From Siderastrea radians (taxonomy: Eukaryota > Cnidaria > Anthozoa > Scleractinia > Rhizangiidae), in contig CAXHKT010000102.1 of the NCBI GenBank assembly GCA_964017195.1, positions 62,001 through 126,000 on the forward strand: DNA of 64,000 bases, in the 5' to 3' direction. The translations under genes and the position numbers were made by a program. Under the pieces are notes generated by a model that worked only from the letters and a program-made list of their open reading frames with translations, did no database searches and was not told the origin of the DNA. Below, in pieces: positions 48,225 through 60,875 of this stretch (positions are counted from its first letter, which is position 1; every line of letters begins with the position of its first letter).

Positions 48225-51200
48225 GGCCCCAAAATGGGGTTTTTTTCCACCTTATCGACAAAATCGCAGACTTTCTACACAATAAACTGTTTTTTCTGAT
48301 AGCCCCGAGGGATTTGCATTATTATTGGGCCAGTGCGCAGCCTTGCGCAGACAGATTGCACAGATAAGAACACCTTTTTGAGCCTCTGGGAATGCCCCAA
48401 AATGGGGTTTTTTCCCTAAGGATCGCACATATCGCGCTTTCTTTGTACTTTTGCACAAAAGGAATTTTTTTCGGATGGTTCCAAAGGGATTGAATGCATT
48501 TGGGAGCTTTGTGCATGCAGCGGAGAGCGCCAGTTAGCTTTTTGAGCTTTTTGGGGCCTGAGGGAAGGCCCCAAAATGGGGATTTTTTCTACCTTATCGA
48601 CAAAATCGCAGACTTTCTACACAATAAACTGTTTTTTCTGATAGCCCCGAGGGATTTGCATTATTAATGGGCCAGTGCACAGCCTTGCGCAGACAGATTG
48701 CGCAGATAAGAACACCTTTTTGAGCCTCTGGGAATGCCCCAAAATGGGTTTTTTCCCTAAGGATCGCACATATCGCGCTTTCTTTGTACTTTTGCACAAA
48801 AGGAATTTTTTTCGGATGGTCCCAAAGGGATTGAATGCATTTGGGAGCTTTGTGCATGCAGCGGAGAGCGCCAGTTAGCTTTTTGAGCTTTCTGGGGCCT
48901 GAGGGAAGGCCCCAAAATGGGGGTTTTTTCCACCTTATCGACAAAATCGCAGACTTTCTACACAATAAACTGTTTTTTCTGATAGCCCCGAGGGATTTGC
49001 ATTATTATTGGGCCAGTGTGCAGCCTTGCGCAGACAGATTGCACAGATAAGAACACCTTTTTGAGCCTCTGGGAATGCCCCAAAATGGGGTTTTTTCCCT
49101 AAGGATCGCACATATCGCGCTTTCTCTGTACTTTTGCACAAAAGGAATTTTTTTCGGATGGTCCCAAAGGGATTGAATGCATTTGGGAGCTTTGTGCATG
49201 CAGCGGAGAGCGCCAGTTAGCTTTTTGAGCTTTTTGGGGCCTGAGGGAAGGCCCCAAAATGGGGTTTTTTTCCACCTTATCGACAAAATCGCAGACTTTC
49301 TACACAATAAACTGTTTTTTCTGATAGCCCCGAGGGATTTGCATTATTATGGGGCCAGTGCGCAGCCTTGCGCAGACAGATTGCGCAGATAAGAACACCT
49401 TTTTGAGCCTCTGGGAATGCCCCAAAATGGGGTTTTTTCTCTTAGGATCGCACATATCGCGCTTTCTTTGTACTTTTGCACAAAAGGAATTTTTTTCGGA
49501 TGGTCCCAAAGGGATTGAATGCATTTGGGAGCTTTGTGCATGCAGCGGAGAGCGCCAGTTAGCTTTTTGAGCTTTCTGGGGCCTGAGGGAAGGCCCCAAA
49601 ATGGGGGTTTTTTCCACCTTATCGACAAAATCGTAGACTTTCTACACAATAAACTGTTTTTTCTGATAGCCCCGAGGGATTTGCATTATTATTGGGCCAG
49701 TGCGCAGCCTTGCGCAGACAGACTGCACAGATAAGAACACCTTTTTGAGCCTCTGGGAATGCCCCAAAATGGGGTTTTTTCCCTAAGGATCGCACATATC
49801 GCGCTTTCTTTGTACTTTTGCACAAAAGGAATTTTTTTCGGATGGTTCCAAAGGGAATGAATGCATTTGGGAGCTTTGTGCATGCAGCGGAGAGCGCCAG
49901 TTAGCTTTTTGAGCTTTTTGGGGCCTGAGGGAAGGCCCCAAAATGGGGATTTTTTCTACCTTATCGACAAAATCGCAGACTTTCTACACAATAAACTGTT
50001 TTTTCTGATAGCCCCGAGGGATTTGCATTATTATTGGGCCAGTGCGCAGCCTTGCGCAGACAGATTGCGCAGATAAGAACACTTTTTTGAGCCTCTGGGA
50101 ATGCCCCAAAATGGGGTTTTTTCCCTAAGGATCGCACATATCGCGCTTTCTTTGTACTTTTGCACAAAAGGAATTTTTTTCGGATGGTCCCAAAGGCATT
50201 GAATGCATTTGGGAGCTTTGTGCATGCAGCGGAGAGCGCCAGTTAGCTTTTTGAGCTTTTTGGGGCCTGAGGGAAGGCCCCAAAATGGGGATTTTTTCTA
50301 CCTTATCGACAAAATCGCAGACTTTCTACACAATAAACTGTTTTTTCTGATAGCCCCGAGGGATTTGCATTATTATTGGGCCAGTGCGCAGCCTTGCGCA
50401 GACAGATTGCACAGATAAGAACACCTTTTTGAGCCTCTGGGAATGCCCCAAAATGGGGTTTTTTCCCTAAGGATCGCACATATCGCGCTTTCTTTGTACT
50501 TTTGCACAAAAGGAATTTTTTTCGGATGGTTCCAAAGGGAATGAATGCATTTGGGAGCTTTGTGCATGCAGCGGAGAGCGCCAGTTAGCTTTTTGAGCTT
50601 TTTGGGGCCTGAGGGAAGGCCCCAAAATGGGGATTTTTTCTACCTTATCGACAAAATCGCAGACTTTCTACACAATAAACTGTTTTTTCTGATAGCCCCG
50701 AGGGATTTGCATTATTAATGGGCCAGTGCACAGCCTTGCGCAGACAGATTGCGCAGATAAGAACACCTTTTTGAGCCTCTGGGAATGCCCCAAAATGGGG
50801 TTTTTTCCCTAAGGATCGCACATATCGCGCTTTCTTTGTACTTTTGCACAAAAGGAATTTTTTTCGGATGGTCCCAAAGGGATTGAATGCATTTGGGAGC
50901 TTTGTGCATGCAGCGGAGAGCGCCAGTTGGCTTTTTGAGCTTTCTGGGGCCTGAGGGAAGGCCCCAAAATGGGGGTTTTTTCCACCTTATCGACAAAATC
51001 GCAGACTTTCTACACAATAAACTGTTTTTTCTGATAGCCCCGAGGGATTTGCATTATTATTGGGCCAGTGTGCAGCCTTGCGCAGACAGATTGCACAGAT
51101 AAGAACACCTTTTTGAGCCTCTGGGAATGCCCCAAAATGGGGTTTTTTCCCTAAGGATCGCACATATCGCGCTTTCTTTGTACTTTTGCACAAAAGGAAT

Positions 51201-52670
51201 TTTTTTGGGATGGTCCCAAAGGGATTGAATGCATTTGGGAGCTTTTTGCATGCAGCGGAGAGCGCCAGTTAGCTTTTTGAGCTTTTTGGGGCCTGAGGGA
51301 AGGCCCCAAAATGGGGGTTTTTTCCACCTTATCGACAAAATCGCAGACTTTCTACACAATAAACTGTTTTTTCCGATAGCCCCGAGGGATTTGCATTATT
51401 ATTGGGCCAGTGCGCAGCCTTGCGCAGACAGATTGCGCAGATAAGAACACTTTTTTGAGCCTCTGGGAATGCCCCAAAATGGGGTTTTTTCCCTAAGGAT
51501 CGCACATATCGCGATTTCTTTGTACTTTTGCACAAAAGGAATTTTTTTCGGATGGTCCCAAAGGGATTGAATGCATTTGGGAGCTTTGTGCATGCAGCGG
51601 AGAGCGCCAGTTAGCTTTTTGAGCTTTTTGGGGCCTGAGGGAAGGCCCCAAAATGGGGTTTTTTTCCACCTTATCGACAAAATCGCAGACTTTCTACACA
51701 ATAAACTGTTTTTTCTGATAGCCCCGAGGGATTTGCATTATTATTGGGCCAGTGCGCAGCCTTGCGCAGACAGATTGCGCAGATAAGAACACCTTTTTGA
51801 GCCTCTGGGAATGCCCGAAAATGGGGTTTTTTCCCTAAGGATCGCACATATCGCGCTTTCTTTGTACTTTTGCACAAAAGGAATTTTGTTCGGATGGTCC
51901 CAAAGGGATTGAATGCATTTGGGAGCTTTGTGCATGCAGCGGAGAGCGCCAGTTAGCTTTTTGAGCTTTTTGGGGCCTGAGGGAAGGCCCCAAAATGGGG
52001 GTTTTTTCCATCTTATCGACAAAATCGCAGACTTTCTACACAATAAACTGTTTTTTCTGATAGCCCCGAGGGATTTGCATTATTATTGGGCCAGTGCGCA
52101 GCCTTGCGCAGACAGATTGCGCAGATAAGAACACCTTTTTGAGCCTCTGGGAATGGCCCAAAATGGGGTTTTTTTCCTAAGGATCGCACATATCGCGCTT
52201 TCTTTGTACTTTTGCACAAAAGGAATTTTTTTCGGATGGTCCCAAAGGGATTGAATGCATTTGGGAGCTTTGTGCATGCAGCGGAGAGCGCCAGTTAGCT
52301 TTTTGAGCTTTTTGGGGCCTGAGGGAAGGCCCCAAAATGGGGTTTTTTTCCACCTTATCGACAAAATCGCAGACTTTCTACACAATAAACTGTGTATTTC
52401 TGATAGCCCCGAGGGATTTGCATTATTATGGGGCCAGTGCGCAGCCTTGCGCAGACAGATTGGGCAGATAAGAACACCTTTTTGAGCCTCTGGGAATGCC
52501 CCAAAATGGGGTTTTTTCTCTTAGGATCGCACATATCGCGCTTTCTTTGTACTTTTGCACAAAAGGAATTTTTTTCGGATGGTCCCAAAGGGATTGAATG
52601 CATTTGGGAGCTTTGTGCATGCAGCGGAGAGCGCCAGTTAGCTTTTTGAGCTTTCTGGGGCCTGAGGGAA
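48225..52670 (+). repeat. 13-mer HOR, copy C (4446 bp)
   Basis: Matches copy A at offset 8548 through all thirteen units, including the terminal CGAAAATGG, CATCTTATCG and CTGTGTATTT units (51814, 52007, 52391) and AAAGGCATTG as a private change (50194). It resembles A more than the adjacent B, so A and B were duplicated together. Confidence 0.9.
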
Positions 52671-55600
52671 GGCCCCAAAATGGGTTTTTTTTCCACCTTA
52701 TCGACAAAATCGCAGACTTTCTACACAATAAACTGTTTTTTCTGATAGCCCCGAGGGATTTGCATTATTATTGGGCCAGTGCGCAGCCTTGCGCAGACAG
52801 ATTGCACAGATAAGAACACCTTTTTGAGCCTCTGGGAATGCCCCAAAATGGGGTTTTTTCCCTAAGGATCGCACATATCGCGCTTTCTTTGTACTTTTGC
52901 ACAAAAAGAATTTTTTTCGGATGGTTCCAAAGGGATTGAATGCATTTGGGAGCTTTGTGCATGCAGCGGAGAGCGCCAGTTAGCTTTTTGAGCTTTCTGG
53001 GGCCTGAGGGAAGGCCCCAAAATGGGGATTTTTTCTACCTTATCGACAAAATCGCAGACTTTCTACACAATAAACTGTTTTTTCTGATAGCCCCGAGGGA
53101 TTTCCATTATTAATGGGCCAGTGCACAGCCTTGCGCAGACAGATTGCGCAGATAAGAACACCTTTTTTAGCCTCTGGGAATGCCCCAAAATGGGTTTTTT
53201 CCCTAAGGATCGCACATATCGCGCTTTCTTTGTACTTTTGCACAAAAGGAATTTTTTTCGGATGGTCCCAAAGGGATTGAATGCATTTGGGAGCTTTGTG
53301 CATGCAGCGGAGAGCGCCAGTTAGCTTTTTGAGCTTTCTGGGGCCTGAGGGAAGGCCCCAAAATGGGGGTTTTTTCCACCTTATCGACAAAATCGCAGAC
53401 TTTCTACACAATAAACTGTTTTTTCTGATAGCCCCGAGGGATTTGCATTATTATTGGGCCAGTGTGCAGCCTTGCGCAGACAGATTGCACAGATAAGAAC
53501 ACCTTTTTGAGCCTCTGGGAATGCCCCAAAATGGGGTTTTTTCCCTAAGGATCGCACATATCGCGCTTTCTCTGTACTTTTGCACAAAAGGAATTTTTTT
53601 CGGATGGTCCCAAAGGGATTGAATGCATTTGGGAGCTTTGTGCATGCAGCGGAGAGCGCCAGTTAGCTTTTTGAGCTTTTTGGGGCCTGAGGGAAGGCCC
53701 CAAAATGGGGTTTTTTTCCACCTTATCGACAAAATCGCAGACTTTCTACACAATAAACTGTTTTTTCTGATAGCCCCGAGGGATTTGCATTATTATGGGG
53801 CCAGTGCGCAGCCTTGCGCAGACAGATTGCGCAGATAAGAACACCTTTTTGAGCCTCTGGGAATGCCCCAAAATGGGGTTTTTTCTCTTAGGATCGCACA
53901 TATCGCGCTTTCTTTGTACTTTTGCACAAAAGGAATTTTTTTCGGATGGTCCCAAAGGGATTGAATGCATTTGGGAGCTTTGTGCATGCAGCGGAGAGCG
54001 CCAGTTAGCTTTTTGAGCTTTCTGGGGCCTGAGGGAAGGCCCCAAAATGGGGGTTTTTTCCACCTTATCGACAAAATCGTAGACTTTCTACACAATAAAC
54101 TGTTTTTTCTGATAGCCCCGAGGGATTTGCATTATTATTGGGCCAGTGCGCAGCCTTGCGCAGACAGATTGCACAGATAAGAACACCTTTTTGAGCCTCT
54201 GGGAATGCCCCAAAATGGGGTTTTTTCCCTAAGGATCGCACATATCGCGCTTTCTTTGTACTTTTGCACAAAAGGAATTTTTTTCGGATGGTTCCAAAGG
54301 GAATGAATGCATTTGGGAGCTTTGTGCATGCAGCGGAGAGCGCCAGTTAGCTTTTTGAGCTTTTTGGGGCCTGAGGGAAGGCCCCAAAATGGGGATTTTT
54401 TCTACCTTATCGACAAAATCGCAGACTTTCTACACAATAAACTGTTTTTTCTGATAGCCCCGAGGGATTTGCATTATTATTGGGCCAGTGCGCAGCCTTG
54501 CGCAGACAGATTGCGCAGATAAGAACACTTTTTTGAGCCTCTGGGAATGCCCCAAAATGGGGTTTTTTCCCTAAGGATCGCACATATCGCGCTTTCTTTG
54601 TACTTTTGCACAAAAGGAATTTTTTTCGGATGGTCCCAAAGGGATTGAATGCATTTGGGAGCTTTGTGCATGCAGCGGAGAGCGCCAGTTAGCTTTTTGA
54701 GCTTTTTGGGGCCTGAGGGAAGGCCCCAAAATGGGGATTTTTTCTACCTTATCGACAAAATCGCAGACTTTCTACACAATAAACTGTTTTTTCTGATAGC
54801 CCCGAGGGATTTGCATTATTATTGGGCCAGTGCGCAGCCTTGCGCAGACAGATTGCACAGATAAGAACACCTTTTTGAGCCTCTGGGAATGCCCCAAAAT
54901 GGGGTTTTTTCCCTAAGGATCGCACATATCGCGCTTTCTTTGTACTTTTGCACAAAAGGAATTTTTTTCGGATGGTTCCAAAGGGAATGAATGCATTTGG
55001 GAGCTTTGTGCATGCAGCGGAGAGCGCCAGTTAGCTTTTTGAGCTTTTTGGGGCCTGAGGGAAGGCCCCAAAATGGGGATTTTTTCTACCTTATCGACAA
55101 AATCGCAGACTTTCTACACAATAAACTGTTTTTTCTGATAGCCCCGAGGGATTTGCATTATTAATGGGCCAGTGCACAGCCTTGCGCAGACAGATTGCGC
55201 AGATAAGAACACCTTTTTGAGCCTCTGGGAATGCCCCAAAATGGGGTTTTTTCCCTAAGGATCGCACATATCGCGCTTTCTTTGTACTTTTGCACAAAAG
55301 GAATTTTTTTCGGATGGTCCCAAAGGGATTGAATGCATTTGGGAGCTTTGTGCATGCAGCGGAGAGCGCCAGTTCGCTTTTTGAGCTTTTTGGGGCCTGA
55401 GGGAAGGCCCCAAAATGGGGTTTTTTTCCACCTTATCGACAAAAACGCAGACTTTCTACACAATAAACTGTTTTTTCCGATAGCCCCGAGGGATTTGCAT
55501 TATTATTGGGCCAGTGCGCAGCCTTGCGCAGACAGATTGCGCAGATAAGAACACTTTTTTGAGCCTCTGGGAATGCCCCAAAATGGGGTTTTTTCCCTAA

Positions 55601-56088
55601 GGATCGCACATATCGCGATTTCTTTGTACTTTTGCACAAAAGGAATTTTTTTCGGATGGTCCCAAAGGGATTGAATGCATTTGGGAGCTTTGTGCATGCA
55701 GCGGAGAGCGCCAGTTAGCTTTTTGAGCTTTTTGGGGCCTGAGGGAAGGCCCCAAAATGGGGTTTTTTTCCACCTTATCGACAAAATCGCAGACTTTCTA
55801 CACAATAAACTGATTTTTCTGATAGCCCCGAGGGATTTGCATTATTATTGGGCCAGTGCGCAGCCTTGCGCAGACAGATTGCGCAGATAAGAACACCTTT
55901 TTGAGCCTCTGGGAATGCGCCAAAATGGGGTTTTTTCCCTAAGGATCGCACATATCGCGCTTTCTTTGTACTTTTGCACAAAAGGAATTTTTTCGGATGG
56001 TCCCAAAGGGATTGAATGCATTTGGGAGCTTTGTGCATGCAGCGGAGAGCGCCAGTTAGCTTTTTGAGCTTTCTGGGTCCTGAGGGAA
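52671..56088 (+). repeat. HOR copy D (partner of B, one unit lost)
   Basis: Matches copy B at offset 8548 to about 55.28 kb and at offset 8206 (342 less) from 55375 to about 56.09 kb. The switch falls inside unit 55064-55405, a chimera of two neighbouring unit types. D then continues into block VI instead of a new 13-mer. Confidence 0.87.
55064..55405 (+). repeat. Chimeric unit at an unequal crossover
   Basis: The left part carries TTAATGGGCCAGTGCACAG (55161-55179), TTGCGCAG and CTTTGTAC, as in unit 46516 of copy B. The right part carries AGTTCGC (55371) and AGCTTTTTGG, as in the next unit, 46858. The intervening 342 bp are missing. The breakpoint lies between about 55282 and 55375. Confidence 0.8.
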
Positions 56089-57456
56089 GGCCCCAAAATG
56101 GGGGTTTTTTCCGCCTTATCGACAAAATCGCAGACTTTCTACACAATAAACTGTTTTTTCTGATAGCCCCGAGGGATTTGCATTATTATTGGGCCAGTGC
56201 GCAGCCTTGCGCAGACAGATTGCGCAGATAAGAACACCTTTTTGAGCCTCTGGGAATGCCCCAAAATGGGGTTTTTTCCCTAAGGATCGCACATATCGCG
56301 CTTTCTTTGTACTTTTGCACAAAAGGAATTTTTTTCGGATGGTCCCAAAGGGATTGAATGCATTTGGGAGCTTTGTGCATGCAGCGGAGAGCGCCAGTTA
56401 GCTTTTTGAGCTTTTTGGGGCCTGAGGGAAGGCCCCAAAATGGGGTTTTTTTTCACCTTATCGACAAAAACGCAGACTTTCTACACAATAAACTGTTTTT
56501 TCTGATAGCCCCGAGGGATTTGCATTATTATTGGGCCAGTGCGCAGCCTTGCGCAGACAGATTGCGCAGATAAGAACACTTTTTTGAGCCTCTGGGAATG
56601 CCCCAAAATGGGGTTTTTTCCCTAAGGATCGCACATATCGCGCTTTCTTTGTACTTTTGCACAAAAGGAATTTTTTTCGGATGGTCCCAAAGGGATTGAA
56701 TGCATTTGGGAGCTTTGTGCATGCAGCGGAGAGCGCCAGTTAGCTTTTTGAGCTTTTTGGGGCCTGAGGGAAGGCCCCAAAATGGGGTTTTTTTTCCACC
56801 TTATCGACAAAATCGCAGACTTTCTACACAATAAACTGTTTTTTCTGATAGCCCCGAGGGATTTGCATTATTATTGGGCCAGTGCGCAGCCTTGCGCAGA
56901 CAGATTGCGCAGATAAGAACACCTTTTTGAGCCTCTTGGAATGCCCCAAAATGGGGTTTTTTCCCTAAGGATCGCACATATCGCGCTTTCTTTGTACTTT
57001 TGCACAAAAGGAATTTTTTTCGGATGTTCCCAAAGGGATTGAATGCATTTGGGAGCTTTGTGCATGCAGCGGAGAGCGCCAGTTAGCTTTTTGAGCTTTT
57101 TGGGGCCTGAGGGAAGGCCCCAAAATGGGGTTTTTTTCCACCTTATCGACAAAATCGCAGACTTTCTACACAATAAACTGTTTTTTCTGATAGCCCCGAG
57201 GGATTTGCATTATTATTGGGTCAGTGCGCAGCCTTGCGCAGACAGATTGCGCAGATAAGAACACCTTTTTGAGCCTCTGGGAATGCCCCAAAATGGGGTT
57301 TTTTCCCTAAGGATCGCACATATCGCGCTTTCTTTGTACTTTTGCAAAAAGGAATTTTTTTCGGATGGTCCCAAAGGGATTGAATGCATTTGGGAGCTTT
57401 GTGCATGCAGCGGAGAGCGCCAGTTAGCTTTTTGAGCTTTTTGGGGCCTGAGGGAA
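55064..57456 (+). repeat. 7-mer HOR, copy 1 (2393 bp)
   Basis: Unit landmarks in order: AGTTCGC (55371); AAAAACGCAG with CCGATAGCC (55441-55480); ACTGATTTTTCTG with ATGCGCC (55809-55920); TTTTCCGCC (56109); T8 then CACC with AAAAACGCAG (56446-56474); CTCTTGG with GGATGTTCCC (56934, 57023); and GGGTCAG with TTGCAAAAAGG (57218, 57343). Confidence 0.87.
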
Positions 57457-60400
57457 GGCCCCAAAATGGGGGTTTTTTCCACCTTATCGACAAAATCGCA
57501 GACTTTCTACACAATAAACTGTTTTTTCTGATAGCCCCGAGGGATTTGCATTATTATTGGGCCAGTGCGCAGCCTTGCGCAGACAGATTGCGCAGATAAG
57601 AACACCTTTTTGAGCCTCTGGGAATGCCCCAAAATGGGGTTTTTTCCCTAAGGATCGCACATATCGCGCTTTCTTTGTACTTTTGCACAAAAGGAATTTT
57701 TTTCGGATGGTCCCAAAGGGATTGAATGCATTTGGGAGCTTTGTGCATGCAGCGGAGAGCGCCAGTTCGCTTTTTGAGCTTTTTGGGGCCTGAGGGAAGG
57801 CCCCAAAATGGGTTTTTTTTCCACCTTATCGACAAAAACGCAGACTTTCTACACAATAAACTGTTTTTTCCGATAGCCCCGAGGGATTTGCATTATTATT
57901 GGGCCAGTGCGCAGCCTTGCGCAGACAGATTGCGCAGATAAGAACACTTTTTTGAGCCTCTGGGAATGCCCCAAAATGGGGTTTTTTCCCTAAGGATCGC
58001 ACATATCGCGCTTTCTTTGTACTTTTGCACAAAAGGAATTTTTTTCGGATGGTCCCAAAGGGATTGAATGCATTTGGGAGCTTTGTGCATGCAGCGGAGA
58101 GCGCCAGTTAGCTTTTTGAGCTTTTTGGGGCCTGAGGGAAGGCCCCAAAATGGGGTTTTTTTCCACCTTATCGACAAAATCGCAGACTTTCTACACAATA
58201 AACTGATTTTTCTGATAGCCCCGAGGGATTTGCATTATTATTGGGCCAGTGCGCAGCCTTGCGCAGACAGATTGCGCAGATAAGAACACCTTTTTGAGAA
58301 TCTGGGAATGCGCCAAAATGGGGTTTTTTCCCTAAGGATCGCACATATCGCGCTTTCTTTGTACTTTTGCACAAAAGGAATTTTTTCGGATGGTCCCAAA
58401 GGGATTGAATGCATTTGGGAGCTTTGTGCATGCAGCGGAGAGCGCCAGTTAGCTTTTTGAGCTTTCTGGGGCCTGAGGGAAGGCCCCAAAATGGGGGTTT
58501 TTTCCGCCTTATCGACAAAATCGCAGACTTTCTACACAATAAACTGTTTTTTCTGATAGCCCCGAGGGATTTGCATTATTATTGGGCCAGTGCGCAGCCT
58601 TGCGCAGACAGATTGCGCAGATAAGAACACCTTTTTGAGCCTCTGGGAATGCCCCAAAATGGGGTTTTTTCCCTAAGGATCGCACATATCGCGCTTTCTT
58701 TGTACTTTTGCACAAAAGGAATTTTTTTCGGATGGTCCCAAAGGGATTGAATGCATTTGGGAGCTTTGTGCATGCAGCGGAGAGCGCCAGTTAGCTTTTT
58801 GAGCTTTTTGGGGCCTGAGGGAAGGCCCCAAAATGGGGTTTTTTTTCACCTTATCGACAAAAACGCAGACTTTCTACACAATAAACTGTTTTTTCTGATA
58901 GCCCCGAGGGATTTGCATTATTATTGGGCCAGTGCGCAGCCTTGCGCAGACAGATTGCGCAGATAAGAACACTTTTTTGAGCCTCTGGGAATGCCCCAAA
59001 ATGGGGTTTTTTCCCTAAGGATCGCACATATCGCGCTTTCTTTGTACTTTTGCACAAAAGGAATTTTTTTCGGATGGTCCCAAAGGGATTGAATGCATTT
59101 GGGAGCTTTGTGCATGCAGCGGAGAGCGCCAGTTAGCTTTTTGAGCTTTTTGGGGCCTGAGGGAAGGCCCCAAAATGGGTTTTTTTTTCCACCTTATCGA
59201 CAAAATCGCAGACTTTCTACACAATAAACTGTTTTTTCTGATAGCCCCGAGGGATTTGCATTATTATTGGGCCAGTGCGCAGCCTTGCGCAGACAGATTG
59301 CGCAGATAAGAACACCTTTTTGAGCCTCTTGGAATGCCCCAAAATGGGGTTTTTTCCCTAAGGATCGCACATATCGCGCTTTCTTTGTACTTTTGCACAA
59401 AAGGAATTTTTTTCGGATGTTCCCAAAGGGATTGAATGCATTTGGGAGCTTTGTGCATGCAGCGGAGAGCGCCAGTTAGCTTTTTGAGCTTTTTGGGGCC
59501 TGAGGGAAGGCCCCAAAATGGGGTTTTTTTCCACCTTATCGACAAAATCGCAGACTTTCTACACAATAAACTGTTTTTTCTGATAGCCCCGAGGGATTTG
59601 CATTATTATTGGGTCAGTGCGCAGCCTTGCGCAGACAGATTGCGCAGATAAGAACACCTTTTTGAGCCTCTGGGAATGCCCCAAAATGGGGTTTTTTCCC
59701 TAAGGATCGCACATATCGCGCTTTCTTTGTACTTTTGCAAAAAGGAATTTTTTTCGGATGGTCCCAAAGGGATTGAATGCATTTGGGAGCTTTGTGCATG
59801 CAGCGGAGAGCGCCAGTTAGCTTTTTGAGCTTTTTGGGGCCTGAGGGAAGGCCCCAAAATGGGGTTTTTTTTCACCTTATCGACAAAAACGCAGACTTTC
59901 TACACAATAAACTGTTTTTTCTGATAGCCCCGAGGGATTTGCATTATTATTGGGCCAGTGCGCAGCCTTGCGCAGACAGATTGCGCAGATAAGAACACCT
60001 TTTTGAGCCTCTGGGAATGCCCCAAAATGGGGTTTTTTCCCTAAGGATCGCACATATCGCGCTTTCTTTGTACTTTTGCACAAAAGGAATTTTTTTCGGA
60101 TGGTCCCAAAGGGATTGAATGCATTTGGGAGCTTTGTGCATGCAGCGGAGAGCGCCAGTTAGCTTTTTGAGCTTTTTGGGGCCTGAGGGAAGGCCCCAAA
60201 ATGGGTTTTTTTTTCCACCTTATCGACAAAATCGCAGACTTTCTACACAATAAACTGTTTTTTCTGATAGCCCCGAGGGATTTGCATTATTATTGGGCCA
60301 GTGCGCAGCCTTGCGCAGACAGATTGCGCAGATAAGAACACCTTTTTGAGCCTCTTGGAATGCCCCAAAATGGGGTTTTTTCCCTAAGGATCGCACATAT

Positions 60401-60875
60401 CGCGCTTTCTTTGTACTTTTGCACAAAAGGAATTTTTTTCGGATGTTCCCAAAGGGATTGAATGCATTTGGGAGCTTTGTGCATGCAGCGGAGAGCGCCA
60501 GTTAGCTTTTTGAGCTTTTTGGGGCCTGAGGGAAGGCCCCAAAATGGGGTTTTTTTCCACCTTATCGACAAAATCGCAGACTTTCTACACAATAAACTGT
60601 TTTTTCTGATAGCCCCGAGGGATTTGCATTATTATTGGGTCAGTGCGCAGCCTTGCGCAGACAGATTGCGCAGATAAGAACACCTTTTTGAGCCTCTGGG
60701 AATGCCCCAAAATGGGGTTTTTTCCCTAAGGATCGCACATATCGCGCTTTCTTTGTACTTTTGCAAAAAGGAATTTTTTTCGGATGGTCCCAAAGGGATT
60801 GAATGCATTTGGGAGCTTTGTGCATGCAGCGGAGAGCGCCAGTTAGCTTTTTGAGCTTTTTGGGGCCTGAGGGAA
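57457..60875 (+). repeat. 10-mer HOR, copy 2 (7-mer with extra 3-mer)
   Basis: Same order as the 7-mer, but the last three units are present twice in tandem (58824-59849 and 59850-60875, 1026 bp each). Private changes include GAGAATCTGGG (58297). The first of the repeated triplets has ACACTTTTTT (58970) and the second ACACCTTTTT (59996). Confidence 0.87.
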
